Source of the DNA: Herbiconiux sp.
Lineage (GTDB): Bacteria; Actinomycetota; Actinomycetes; Actinomycetales; Microbacteriaceae
DNA length: 64,000 nt
Assembly: GCF_004297105.1 (NCBI RefSeq)
Contig: NZ_SCVE01000008.1
Span: forward strand, 62,001-126,000
Direction of reading: 5' to 3'
How positions within the stretch are numbered: position 1 is the stretch's first letter; every line of letters begins with the position of its first letter. A program made the position numbers and the translations under genes. Positions 34,105 through 42,151 of the stretch are shown in pieces. The notes beneath the pieces are model-generated. The model was given only the letters and a program-made list of their open reading frames with translations, searched no databases and was not told the origin of the DNA.

Positions 34105-35006
34105 AAGCGGTCTCCGTAGTGCCGGAGGAAGAGCTCTTCGAGGGTGGGTGGCGCAACCCGCAGGCTCGCGAGCGGCAGGTCGCCGAGCGACGACAGGACC
34201 CGCCCGACCTGGGCGCTGTCCACCGAGAACCGCACCCGGCCGTGCTCGACCGCCAGATCATGGGCGTACGGGATGGCGGCGACCCGAGCATCCGGAACGC
34301 CCTCGACGGCGAACGAGATCTCGGTGCGGGTGAGGTGGCGGAGCTCGGCCAGGGTGCCCGCTTCGACCACCCGGCCAGCCCGCACGATGCTCACTCTGGT
34401 GCACAGCCGTTCGACCTCGGAGAGGATGTGGCTCGACAGGAGCACCGTCGCTCCGGCGGCGGCAACCCGGGCGACCTCCTGGTTGAACACCGACTCCATG
34501 AGAGGGTCGAGACCGCTGGTGGGCTCGTCGAAGACGTAGAGGGCGGCCGGCACCGCGAACGCGGCGATGAGAGCCACCTTCTGTCGATTGCCCTTGGAGT
34601 ACGCACGCCCTTTCTTACGCGGGTCGAACTGGAACGCGCTGATCAGACGTGCCCGTTCCCGGTCGTACGCGGCGCGATCACGCTGCGAGCCACGGAGGCG
34701 GCAGATCAGGTCGATCGCCTCTCCGCCGGAGAGCGTGGGCCAGAGAGCGACGTCGCCGGGCACCGAGCCGATACGCTCGTGCACCGCCACCGAGTCGCGC
34801 CAGGGATCGCGGTCGAACACCCGCACCTCGCCCCCGCTCGCCCGGGCGAGACCCAGGATGACGCGGATGGTGGTGGATTTTCCTGCGCCGTTCGGCCCGA
34901 GGAAACCGTGCACCTCCCCCGCGGCCACCGTGAGGTCGAGGCCGTCGAGCGCGGTGGTGCGCCCGTAGCGCTTGCGGAGCCCGCGAATCTCGATGACGTC
35001 GCTCAT
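34101..35006 (-). CDS. ABC exporter ATP-binding protein
   Basis: 301 residues: Walker A GPNGAGKSTT near 39, a Q-loop in GSVPGDVALWPTLSGG, a divergent signature YSKGNRQKVALIAA where the canonical LSGGQ is SKGNR (as in DrrA/CcmA-like drug exporters), Walker B ALYVFDEPTSGLDP and the switch His in LLSSHILSEVERLC. The C-terminal 70 residues form the extra domain of drug-resistance ATPases. TAATTT at 35014-35019, 7 nt upstream, indicates a leaderless start. It powers the permease encoded next. Confidence 0.9.
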   Translation of the reverse strand: MSDVIEIRGLRKRYGRTTALDGLDLTVAAGEVHGFLGPNGAGKSTTIRVILGLARASGGEVRVFDRDPWRDSVAVHERIGSVPGDVALWPTLSGGEAIDLICRLRGSQRDRAAYDRERARLISAFQFDPRKKGRAYSKGNRQKVALIAAFAVPAALYVFDEPTSGLDPLMESVFNQEVARVAAAGATVLLSSHILSEVERLCTRVSIVRAGRVVEAGTLAELRHLTRTEISFAVEGVPDARVAAIPYAHDLAVEHGRVRFSVDSAQVGRVLSSLGDLPLASLRVAPPTLEELFLRHYGDRL

Positions 35007-35046
35007 GGCGGCGAAATTACTCCGATTTCAGCAGCGCGGGAACGGA

Positions 35047-35391
35047 TCAGTCGAGGTGGAAGTACTCCGTGAGACGCACCGCCGTCTCGTCGGGATTCGT
35101 GGAGTCGGCGAAGTACTCGGCCATGCCCGCCTGCCAGCGCGCGTTGACCTCGCGCTTCGCCATCTCGGCCTGGGCGCGCTCGTAGTCGTCGGTGACGAGA
35201 TAGCCCACCACCAGCGCCTCGGCTTCGAGCACGAACAGGGAGTAGTCGCGCCATCCGGTCTCGCGCAGGGCGTCGAGCATCTCGGGCCACACGGTCTCGT
35301 GTGCCACGAGATAGTCCTGCACCCGCTCGGGCTTCAACCGCATCACGAAGCAGACCCGCTGGGATCGGCTCCCGCCTTCGACAGCACTCAC
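35047..35391 (-). CDS. rhaM: L-rhamnose mutarotase
   Basis: 114 residues. RhaM interconverts alpha- and beta-L-rhamnose. Conserved pieces: RVCFVMRLKPERVQDYLVAHETVWPEML with the catalytic His, WRDYSLFVLEAEALVVGYL, and the C-terminal FADSTNPDE region with its Trp/Tyr neighbours. The start is a GTG with AAGGAG 5 nt upstream. No other rhamnose genes are present in the window, so it acts as an orphan here. Confidence 0.9.
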   Translation of the reverse strand: MSAVEGGSRSQRVCFVMRLKPERVQDYLVAHETVWPEMLDALRETGWRDYSLFVLEAEALVVGYLVTDDYERAQAEMAKREVNARWQAGMAEYFADSTNPDETAVRLTEYFHLD

Positions 35392-35541
35392 GAGAACTCC
35401 TTCGTCGTCGATGGCGCTCGCAGGTCGCGGCGCGGGTGAAACGATTCATCGAGAGTACACCCGGTTCGACCCCGGAGGCCACAGCGTCACCGCGACGACC
35501 ACCACTCCGGGCGGTCGCCCGGTGTCCGCTACAGTTCGACC

Positions 35542-36396
35542 ATGTCACAGCGGCCGCTCATCGCTCTGGGCGCCGTCGTGGCGGGCATCGTGGTGGTGGC
35601 CGGCGGATTGTCGCTCGGCCTCGCCGCCTACGACTCGGCCGGCAGCCAGAGCGCGAGTTCGCGCTCCGACGTGCAGCCGGGCGAGGTGCGGCTCGCGGAT
35701 GACGCGGTGCGCTACATCCCCGACGGTGCCGCGCTCGGACCGAGCGCCGACGGCGTGGTGCCCGACGAGACGGCACAGCAGCTGTGGTCGTTGTTCTCGG
35801 CGGTGGCCGGGGATCGGGTCGACTCCCTCGACGAGTTCGCCGTCTACAACGACCCCGACGACACCTCGATGGCATCGGTGATGCGCGCGGACGACCCCTC
35901 CCGATGGAACGCCGACGTGAACACCGCCTGGATCGACGACGAGGCCGAGCTCGAGCACACCATGGTGCACGAGGTCGGCCACATCCTGACCCTGTCGACC
36001 GATCAGGTTCCGGAGACCACGGGCGCGTGCCCCACGGTGGAGCTGGGAGAAGGATGCCCCGAGCCCTCGTCGCTCGTCGCCGGCTTCCAGTCGCGCTTCT
36101 GGGCCGCGTATGGCACCGCGATACCAGCCGACGACGGAGCGGATGAGGACGAGGTCGCCGCGTTCTTCCGCGAGCACGGCTCGTTCGACACCTTCGTGAG
36201 CGAGTACGCGGCCACGAACATGGTGGAGGACGTGGCGGAGAGCTGGGCCGAGTGCGTGCTCTCCAACGCCCCGGGCTACACCTTCAGCGACGCCACGGGC
36301 AGCTCGGAGGCGTCGCAGAAGGTGCGCTACTTCGACGACTACCCCGCCTTCGCCGCCGAGCGCACCCGCATCCGCGAGGCCCTGTCGCTCGACTAG
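35542..36396 (+). CDS. Putative membrane-anchored zinc metallopeptidase
   Basis: 284 residues. An N-terminal hydrophobic segment (about 5-28, LIALGAVVAGIVVVAGGLSLGLAAY) acts as a signal anchor. The outer domain carries MVHEVGHILTL, a HExxH zinc motif near residue 138, and a Glu-rich segment EDVAESWAECV about 90 residues later that could supply the third ligand. Two Cys pairs (TGACPTVELGEGCP) may form a disulfide. No named family was recognised; many actinobacteria carry similar proteins with unknown substrates. TACAGT at 35530-35535 lies 6 nt before the ATG, so it is likely leaderless. Confidence 0.78.
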   Translation: MSQRPLIALGAVVAGIVVVAGGLSLGLAAYDSAGSQSASSRSDVQPGEVRLADDAVRYIPDGAALGPSADGVVPDETAQQLWSLFSAVAGDRVDSLDEFAVYNDPDDTSMASVMRADDPSRWNADVNTAWIDDEAELEHTMVHEVGHILTLSTDQVPETTGACPTVELGEGCPEPSSLVAGFQSRFWAAYGTAIPADDGADEDEVAAFFREHGSFDTFVSEYAATNMVEDVAESWAECVLSNAPGYTFSDATGSSEASQKVRYFDDYPAFAAERTRIREALSLD

Positions 36397-36404
36397 CCGG
36401 TCTT

Positions 36405-36438
36405 CGGGCTATCCATCGGCTAATAGTCGGGCTAGTAT
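36405..36438 (+). promoter_or_regulatory. Toxin-antitoxin promoter with CGGGCTA direct repeats
   Basis: CGGGCTA at 36405-36411 and 36428-36434, with the related CGGCTAA at 36417-36423, spaced 11-12 bp, one helical turn apart. The last repeat overlaps the -10 TAGTAT (36433-36438), which lies 6 nt before the antitoxin ATG. The repeats are likely operators for the Phd-type antitoxin. Confidence 0.6.
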
Positions 36439-36444
36439 GAGCTC

Positions 36445-36720
36445 ATGAAGACGGTAGCCCTCAGTGAAGCCAAAGACAAGCTCTCAGCGCTGGTCGACGA
36501 CGTCGACCGTGAGCACGAGATCATTCGCATCACGCGACACGGCCATGGTGCCGCGGTGCTGATCAATGAAGACGATCTGGAGTCACTGCACGAGACTCTG
36601 TTCTGGCTCTCCCAGCCCGGCATACGAGACGACCTCGCCGAGGCTCGTGAGGCGGCCTCGGAGGGCCGAACGGTCGGAGCCGATGACGTGCGCGCCATGT
36701 TCGGCCTGCCGAACGCGTGA
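36445..36720 (+). CDS. Phd/YefM-family antitoxin
   Basis: 91 residues. The N-terminal domain MKTVALSEAKDKLSALVDDVDREHEIIRITRHGHGAAVLI is the standard Phd/YefM DNA-binding dimer fold, including the LSEAK start and the RHG turn; the C-terminal 40 residues should wrap the toxin. It neutralises the RelE-type protein encoded next (4-bp GTGA overlap) and represses the shared promoter. The transcript is probably leaderless. Confidence 0.9.
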   Translation: MKTVALSEAKDKLSALVDDVDREHEIIRITRHGHGAAVLINEDDLESLHETLFWLSQPGIRDDLAEAREAASEGRTVGADDVRAMFGLPNA

Positions 36721-36980
36721 ACTGGGCGGTGCGGTTCGCGCCGGCGGCACTTCGCGGTCTTCAGCGACTTCCGACACGCATCTCACCTGCGATCGTCGAA
36801 TTCGCGACCGTCACCCTGCCGACGAACCCGGAGCGTCTGAGCAAACCACTCCGCAACGAACTCGAAGGTGTTCGCTCGGCGAGACGTGGTGATTATCGCG
36901 TGCTGTTCACACTGGACGACTCCACCCACACCCTCCTCGTCGTGCGGGTGGCCCATCGGGCCGACGTCTACCGCCTGTAG
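36717..36980 (+). CDS. RelE/ParE-family toxin
   Basis: 87 residues, GTG start within the antitoxin's last codons. Pattern of RelE ribosome-dependent mRNA interferases: NWAVRFAPAALRGLQRLP, PLRNELEGVRSARRGDYRVLFTLDD and VVRVAHRADVYRL, with the conserved basic residues and the C-terminal His-Arg-x-x-x-Tyr set that contacts mRNA. Cleavage activity is inferred from family membership. Confidence 0.9.
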   Translation: MNWAVRFAPAALRGLQRLPTRISPAIVEFATVTLPTNPERLSKPLRNELEGVRSARRGDYRVLFTLDDSTHTLLVVRVAHRADVYRL

Positions 36981-37001
36981 TACGCGAACCCCGGCATCGC
37001 G

Positions 37002-37661
37002 TCAGGGGTCGATGCGGATGCCGAGTTGGGTGGCGAAGAGGGTGGCGAGTTGGGCGACCTGGGTGTCGCTCAGCGTTGCACCTCGGAGGCCCTCCGCGTC
37101 GAGGAGGGCGTTCAGCTCGAGGCCGCGGAGGTCGACATCCGTGAGCCGTGAACGGGTGAGGCGCAGCGTACGCACCTCGCAGTTCTCGAAGGCGAGACGG
37201 GTGACGCGGGCATCGCTCAGGTCGAGTTCGTCGATGGTGCAGTCGGTGAAGAGCACGTCTTCGAGCGCGGCGCCGCCGAGGTTGAGGTAGCCGAGTTTGC
37301 ACTGCTCGAGACGCACCGAGCTCCAGCTCGCCTCGAAGAACTCGGCGGATCCGAGGCGCGACGACGCGATCGACACCTCGCGGAACCGAGAGCGCGGAGC
37401 GGCGAAGATCGGGGCATCGAGGCGTTCGATGGTCGATTCGACGAAGGAGGCCGCTCGCAGATCAGTCTCATGAGCGGCGAGACCCGAGAACTCGCACTCG
37501 AGAAACGTCGCCCCGCTGAGATCGCGCCCGGAGAGGTCGGCGGCCGTGAACCGCTCGCCTTCGACGGTCTCATGGGGCTCCAGCGCATCCGGATGCCCCT
37601 CCCGCAGATCGCGCAGCACGATCGGGTCGAGGCGGGGCGGGGCGGTGCGTTTCGAGGCCAT
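37002..37661 (-). CDS. Pentapeptide-repeat protein
   Basis: 219 residues. From about residue 37 the chain is a right-handed quadrilateral beta-helix of A(D/N)LxX-type units, e.g. FTAADLSGRDLSGATFLECEF, LRAASFVEST, LNLGGAALEDVLFTDCTIDELDLSDARV and LTDVDLRGLELN. Some relatives mimic DNA and protect gyrase from quinolones; most are of unknown function. TAGATT at 37668-37673 lies 6 nt before the ATG, suggesting a leaderless mRNA. Confidence 0.88.
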   Translation of the reverse strand: MASKRTAPPRLDPIVLRDLREGHPDALEPHETVEGERFTAADLSGRDLSGATFLECEFSGLAAHETDLRAASFVESTIERLDAPIFAAPRSRFREVSIASSRLGSAEFFEASWSSVRLEQCKLGYLNLGGAALEDVLFTDCTIDELDLSDARVTRLAFENCEVRTLRLTRSRLTDVDLRGLELNALLDAEGLRGATLSDTQVAQLATLFATQLGIRIDP

Positions 37662-37681
37662 GGCCGGAATCTAGCAGGCCG

Positions 37682-38425
37682 TCATTCGCCGCCGACGAAC
37701 CGCTTCACCAGTTCCAGCGCCACCTCGGCCGAGCGCGCCGCCGTGTCGGGCGTGTTCTCGAGGAAGTCGGCGGCGGCCTCGTCGGTGGCGCCGTCGGAGA
37801 TGCCACGTACCGAGGCGAAACCCACCCCGTGCGAGCGGCACACCTGGGCGATGGCCGACGACTCCATGTCGACGGCGTCGAGCATCGGGAAATCGACCCG
37901 GGCGAGCGCCGCGCGCTCGGCCGCGATGAACGCGTAGCTGGAACCGATGGGTCCGATCCGCACCGACCCACCGGATGCCGCCACCGCCCCATCGGGCCAC
38001 ACCTCGCCCGCGAGTTCGAGCAGGCGCGGTGAGGCTTCGTGCCGGGCGGGCATGCCGGGAACTTGGCCGCGCGGGTAACCGAACGCCCGGGCATCCGCAT
38101 CGATGTTGATGTATTCGCTGCCGATCACCACATCGCCGACACCGACATCCGTCCCGAGTCCGCCGGCGGTTCCGGCCGACACGACCACCGCGGCATCAGC
38201 CCCCGTCTCGTCGACGATGCGCAGCAGGGCGCGCGCCGTCGCGGCCGCCGCGTTCACGAAGCCGATGCCGCTCTGCACGAGCAGCACCTGCAGGCCGTCG
38301 ATCGCGAGCCAGCGCTCGGTGGCCTCACCCGACTTCACGGGTTCGGTGGTGTGGTCGGCCCTCGCGAGGAAGGGTGCAGCCTCTTCAGCCATGGCGACGA
38401 CGACGAGAACGGCTTGAGAAGTCAC
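37682..38425 (-). CDS. mtnN: 5'-methylthioadenosine/S-adenosylhomocysteine nucleosidase-like protein
   Basis: 247 residues from the GTG at 38425; TACGGT (38432-38437) lies exactly 6 nt upstream, which favours it over the ATG six codons earlier. The nucleoside phosphorylase fold shows MAEEAAPF at the start, VVSAGTAGGLGTDVGVGDVVIGSEY, and the ribose-binding VDMESSAIAQVC (MExxA). An Asp (ISDGAT) near residue 210 is the expected purine-binding acid. It cleaves adenine from MTA and SAH in methionine salvage and quorum-signal precursor recycling. Confidence 0.88.
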   Translation of the reverse strand: MTSQAVLVVVAMAEEAAPFLARADHTTEPVKSGEATERWLAIDGLQVLLVQSGIGFVNAAAATARALLRIVDETGADAAVVVSAGTAGGLGTDVGVGDVVIGSEYINIDADARAFGYPRGQVPGMPARHEASPRLLELAGEVWPDGAVAASGGSVRIGPIGSSYAFIAAERAALARVDFPMLDAVDMESSAIAQVCRSHGVGFASVRGISDGATDEAAADFLENTPDTAARSAEVALELVKRFVGGE

Positions 38426-38458
38426 CTCGGTACCGTAACCCATCCTGTGCCGGGTCGG

Positions 38459-39460
38459 TCAGCGGCCGAAGAGGTCGTCGAGGCCGGGCAGGGTGAATCC
38501 GGATGCGAGGCCGCTCACCTGCTCGCCCAGTCCACCCACCTGCTCCGCGATGCCCCCGACCTGGTCGCCGAGCCCGGACACGGTCTCGCCCGCCCCCGCG
38601 GCCAGTTCGTCGACTCCGCCGGCGAGCCCGTCGGTGAGACCACCCGTGAGGCCCTCGATATCGAGCGAGCCGGCCAGGGCGTCGAAGTCGACACCGAACG
38701 AAGCGGCCTGCTCGAGGAGCGGGCCGGCCACCGAGCTGACGACGGCACCGCCGGCGACCGCGGCGAGCATGCCGCCGGCGGCCAGTCCCGCCCCGGCGAC
38801 CGCACCACCGGCCAGGGCGCCGCGGCCGATGCCGCCGCCGGAGCCTGCCCGCCCCGCGCCACGGGAACCTCCCCCGAGGCCGCCGGCCCGAGCGAGCAGC
38901 CCGCGCAGCGCACCGGGACGCGCCGCCTCGGTGCGCGCGGCGGCGCGAGCGAGGTCGTCCACCCCGGATGACCGCGGTCGCTCCGATTCGGGCAGTTCGG
39001 CGCGCATCCGCTCGTCGACCTGTGCCCGCTGCGCGGGAGTGAGGCGCGCGAAGGCCTCGCGGTGCACCCCCTCGATCTGATGCGGGTCGGCGGTCTTCAG
39101 GAGGTAGTCGTAGCGGGCGATCGCGGCCCGGTCGGCGGGGTCGATCGCGGCCGGGGAGCTCTCCTGCGCCGTGGGCCGGGCCGGGCCCGCAGAGCCGTGG
39201 CCACCGGTGGAAGCGGAGGCGGATCGCTGCGAGCCCGACCAGCCGGAGTCGTTCTGCTGTGCGGCGCCGTGCGACGGCCGGCCGTCACTGGGGCGCTGTT
39301 CGCCCGGCCGCCCGTCTCCCGTCAGCGCATCGGCGGCGCTCCGCACCACCGAGCGCCAGTCCGTCTGACCCGACCCGCCGCCCGGACGCGACCCGGATGC
39401 CGAGCCCGAGCTGTCGAGAGCCTTCTTCGCCAGATCGCTGAGTTTCGAGAACATGCTCAT
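38459..39460 (-). CDS. Hypothetical Gly/Ala-rich protein
   Basis: 333 residues, unknown function. Three parts: a polar N-terminus starting MSMFSKLSDLAKKALDSSG and a long Ser/Gly/Pro-rich stretch (to about 105); a conserved-looking helical block with RYDYLLKTADPHQIEGVHREAFARLTP, QRAQVDERMRAELPE (about 113-160); then a Gly-rich region with a hydrophobic Ala/Gly segment (about 210-245) and a heptad-like LGDQVGGIAEQVGGLGEQV repeat. The ATG overlaps the terC stop by 4 bp, so the two are translationally coupled, which links it to the manganese exporter. Sequence databases sometimes label relatives as cation-transporting ATPases; nothing here supports that. Confidence 0.75.
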   Translation of the reverse strand: MSMFSKLSDLAKKALDSSGSASGSRPGGGSGQTDWRSVVRSAADALTGDGRPGEQRPSDGRPSHGAAQQNDSGWSGSQRSASASTGGHGSAGPARPTAQESSPAAIDPADRAAIARYDYLLKTADPHQIEGVHREAFARLTPAQRAQVDERMRAELPESERPRSSGVDDLARAAARTEAARPGALRGLLARAGGLGGGSRGAGRAGSGGGIGRGALAGGAVAGAGLAAGGMLAAVAGGAVVSSVAGPLLEQAASFGVDFDALAGSLDIEGLTGGLTDGLAGGVDELAAGAGETVSGLGDQVGGIAEQVGGLGEQVSGLASGFTLPGLDDLFGR

Positions 39461-40524
39461 GCGGAGTCATCCTTTCGCTCGAGGGAGGGTGTGGACACGG
39501 AGGTGGTGCGGGAATCGACGGGCGCTGTCGGGTGCGCCGACGACGCCACGACCTCGGCTCGCCCATCCGACCGCGTCTTCAGCAGGCTCGCCACAGTGGC
39601 GACCGCGATCGTGGCCCCGATGAACAGCAGCGAGAACCAGATCGGGATCTCGGGCACCCAGAGAATCGGCTGACCGCCGTTGATGAACGGCAGCTCGTTC
39701 ACGTGCAGCGCATGGAACACGAGCTTCACGCCGATGAAGGCGAGGATGACCGCGAGCCCCTGGGAGAGGTACACGAGTCGCTCGAGCAGCCCCCCGATGA
39801 GGAAGAACAGCTGCCGCAGGCCCATCAGCGCGAACGCGTTCGCCGTGAACACGATGTAGGCCTCGTTGGTGAGCCCGTAGATGGCGGGGATCGAGTCGAC
39901 CGCGAAGACGAGGTCGATGAAGCCGATCGCGACGATGGTGAGGAACATCGGTGTGACGAAGCGCTTGCTGTTCTTCTTCACGGTGAGCTTGTCGGCGTTG
40001 TACTCGTCACTCACGGGCAGGATGCGGCGCACGAAGCGCATGAACCGGCCGTTCGCGGGGTCGGACTCGTGGCTCGAGAACGCCTGACGGTAGGCGAGGA
40101 ACAAGAGCAGGGCGCCGAAGAGGTAGAAGATCCAGGAGAAGTTCTCGATCAGTGTCGCGCCCGCGGCGATGAACCCGCCGCGCAGGATGAGCGCGATGAC
40201 GATGCCGATCATCAGCACCTTCTGCTGGTAGGCCTTCGGCACGGCGAACGCCGACATGACGAGCAGGAACACAAAGAGGTTGTCGATCGACAGCGCCTTC
40301 TCGGTGAGGTAGCCGGCGAAGTACTCGCCGCCGAAGTTCCAGCCCGAGACCAGTCCGATGCCCACCCCGAACAGCAGTGCGAGGCCGATGTAGAACGCCG
40401 ACCAGCGCGCCGATTCGGCGATGGTGGGCTCGTGGGGCTTTCGCACGTGGGCGAAGAACTCGTAGACGAAGAAGGCGATCGTGACGAGGATCGTGATGAT
40501 CCAGATCAGCGGGGTGACCTGCAT
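39457..40524 (-). CDS. terC: TerC/Alx-family manganese exporter
   Basis: 355 residues with about nine hydrophobic helices. TerC hallmarks: LTEKALSIDNLFVFLLVMSAFAVP (acidic residues in a helix), FLAYRQAF, and a second helical repeat LTIVAIGFIDLVFAVDSIPAIYGLTNEAYIVFTANAFALMGLRQLFFL. Close relatives export Mn2+ to protect secreted metalloproteins and cells from excess. GGAG lies 7 nt before the ATG. The leader carries a likely Mn-sensing riboswitch. Confidence 0.92.
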   Translation of the reverse strand: MQVTPLIWIITILVTIAFFVYEFFAHVRKPHEPTIAESARWSAFYIGLALLFGVGIGLVSGWNFGGEYFAGYLTEKALSIDNLFVFLLVMSAFAVPKAYQQKVLMIGIVIALILRGGFIAAGATLIENFSWIFYLFGALLLFLAYRQAFSSHESDPANGRFMRFVRRILPVSDEYNADKLTVKKNSKRFVTPMFLTIVAIGFIDLVFAVDSIPAIYGLTNEAYIVFTANAFALMGLRQLFFLIGGLLERLVYLSQGLAVILAFIGVKLVFHALHVNELPFINGGQPILWVPEIPIWFSLLFIGATIAVATVASLLKTRSDGRAEVVASSAHPTAPVDSRTTSVSTPSLERKDDSA

Positions 40525-40554
40525 GGGCGTACTCCAAAGGGATTCGGCGTGAAC

Positions 40555-40665
40555 GATGACGCCAAGGTCTCCTCCGCTCCGACCGAGATCGGAACCTGTG
40601 GCCCGGGATGCTTCGACGCATCCGTATTGACGGGCTCACCGCAGACGGGAGTACTCCCCTTGTTG
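40555..40665 (-). ncRNA. yybP-ykoY (Mn2+) riboswitch
   Basis: Upstream of terC on the same strand. The transcript begins ACAAGGGGAGTACTCCC (around 40647-40663 in reverse) and ends with GAGACCTTGGCG (40571-40560); these match the conserved 5' and 3' edges of the yybP-ykoY motif, and CAAGG pairs with CCTTG to close the P1 helix. This RNA class senses Mn2+ and usually controls Mn exporters including TerC-type proteins. Boundaries are approximate. Confidence 0.8.
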
Positions 40666-40701
40666 CACCCAGCCTATCAGAGCCACCGCTTGCCGTCTCG
40701 G

Positions 40702-40883
40702 TCAGGCGTCGCGTCTGGCCCTCTGGAAGCTGATCACCTCACGGAGCAGCTCGGACTCGGCCGGTACAGGCCGATCCACGCCATCCCGTCGCGCTCGCGC
40801 AGCAGTTCGTAGGTCTCGTCGAGGCTGTGCGGGCTCTCGGTGCGGCGACCGTTGACGTCGATGGCGTTTTCGATGATGGCCAT
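40702..40883 (-). pseudogene. corA: CorA-type Mg2+/Co2+ transporter, heavily deleted relic
   Basis: The ATG at 40883 opens a frame whose product matches the typical actinobacterial CorA N-terminus: AIIENAIDVNGRRTESP, SLDETYELLRERDGMAWIGLYRP. It then runs off into a few unrelated residues and a stop at 40734. In the next frame the DNA continues as ESELLREVISFQRA, matching a stretch (LSREVIEFQRA) that lies about 150 residues further on in intact CorA, and stops at 40702. So roughly 140 codons between the two parts and the whole pore domain are gone. The relic is 178 bp upstream of terC. Identification rests on remembered family sequence, not alignment. Confidence 0.65.
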
Positions 40884-40900
40884 GGCCGCTCCCTCGAGGT

Positions 40901-41419
40901 TCAGTACAGCCGCTCGTGGTGCCGGCTGCGGCGACGGATGTCGTGAAGCGCCACCGGCCGCACCACGACGAAGGCAAGGAGGTCGCCGGGTACCACGTCG
41001 CCGGGCAGCACGCTTCGCAGGTCACCAGAGCGCCGCGACGGCCGCACCACGAATGGGACCTCGGGGTGCGAGGATCGGCGGCCGATCATCCGGATCGAAT
41101 CCGCGAGGGGTTCGCAGCCGTCGAGTTCCGCGTCGACCCACACCTCCCTGTCGGCGCCCCGCGAGGCCGGAACGACGGTCTCCACGGCCGTCACGATCAC
41201 GGCGCAGTAGCGTTCTCCGAGCACCGACGACCATGACCCGCGGGCGGCTTCCGCCACGCGGGTGCACGGGGTGCCGGCCGCGCGAGCGAGCTGCGACATC
41301 GATTCGCCGGCCAGCACGATGTCTTCCCGGGTGAGGGCGGTGACCTCGGGCCAGAGCGCCAGGTCGGGATGCCCCACGTGGTGGCGGCGGTACCAGTTGA
41401 GCGTGTGGATCATGCTCAT
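40901..41419 (-). CDS. Unknown protein, paralogue A of a tandem pair
   Basis: 172 residues with no recognised family, no membrane segment and no signal peptide. The ATG overlaps the stop of the upstream paralogue (ATGA). Shared with that paralogue: WPEVTALTREDIVLAGESM, TPC followed by VAEAA, VIVTAVETVV, RMIGRRSS, and near the C-terminus LPGDVVPGDLLAFVVVRP. The last pattern (DVVxGDLxA) resembles the turn of small beta-barrel domains. Codon usage is like its neighbours, with slightly more rare codons. Extra N-terminal residues (MSMIHTLNWYRRHHVG) and a basic tail distinguish it. Confidence 0.65.
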   Translation of the reverse strand: MSMIHTLNWYRRHHVGHPDLALWPEVTALTREDIVLAGESMSQLARAAGTPCTRVAEAARGSWSSVLGERYCAVIVTAVETVVPASRGADREVWVDAELDGCEPLADSIRMIGRRSSHPEVPFVVRPSRRSGDLRSVLPGDVVPGDLLAFVVVRPVALHDIRRRSRHHERLY

Positions 41420-41889
41420 GGGCGAGCCCCCGTTCGCAGGGAGCGGCAGGTGATCGCTCCGCGGCAGGGGATGGCGACGAGGTCGCCGGCCACGACGTCG
41501 TCGGGGAGCGACACGCACGAAGCGCCGAGCTCGTACGAGCGGATGCGCCGCGTCGAGACGCGCCCGATCAGGCGGGCCTCGTCGAGATGCGCCTGCACCG
41601 TGCCGAGTGCGGCGTCGAGTTCGAGCACGCCGGCGCGCGGGACCGCCGTGACGCGGGCGACGATCACGGATGCCTGCTCGAGGCCGGAGGGCCGTCCGTG
41701 CGTCCCCGGGATCACGGCCGCCGCCACGTGCACGCACGGGGTGTCGCAGATCTCGACGAGTCTCAGCATCGACACTCCGGAGACGATGACGTCGCGGGTG
41801 GTCGGATGCGTCCACTCAGGCCACCGGTCGATGGCGAACGGATCGGGGATGCTGGCGCGGAGGGTGGGAAGGATGCTGGTGAGAGTCAC
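41416..41889 (-). CDS. Unknown protein, paralogue B of a tandem pair
   Basis: 157 residues if it starts at the GTG at 41889 (a weak TAGACC lies 7 nt upstream; no Shine-Dalgarno). Regions shared with paralogue A: RWPEWTHPTTRDVIVSGVSM, TPC then VAAA, VIVARVTAVP, RLIGRVS, and LPDDVVAGDLVAIPCRG. Spacing of the blocks is nearly the same, so a gene duplication is clear. The frame is open upstream to 42024 but that stretch looks non-coding (Arg/Pro-rich). The pair points away from the kdp operon. Function unknown. Confidence 0.65.
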   Translation of the reverse strand: MTLTSILPTLRASIPDPFAIDRWPEWTHPTTRDVIVSGVSMLRLVEICDTPCVHVAAAVIPGTHGRPSGLEQASVIVARVTAVPRAGVLELDAALGTVQAHLDEARLIGRVSTRRIRSYELGASCVSLPDDVVAGDLVAIPCRGAITCRSLRTGARP

Positions 41890-42151
41890 GGGGGAAGGTC
41901 TACGCCGCCTCGAGCTCCTCGTGGCCGGTCCTAACGGGATACGAGCGGGAATGCCGTGAATCCTGACGCGGACCACTGCACGCGGCCCGTCGGGACGGTC
42001 ACGGTGACAGGATTCCGTTTGCATTCCGATGGATCGCCCCGCGCGCCCGTCAGGAATCCGTTAGGACCCCGTGATGGGGCCGATCCGGCGAGCATGATCG
42101 TCCTCCGTACCCGTGCGCCCACCCTGGGCGCCTGTCGGATGGAGAAACACA

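Noticed and set aside
41890..42151. c-di-AMP (ydaO) riboswitch upstream of kdp
   Set aside because: None of the conserved ydaO elements could be found; only an ordinary leader with a Shine-Dalgarno is visible.
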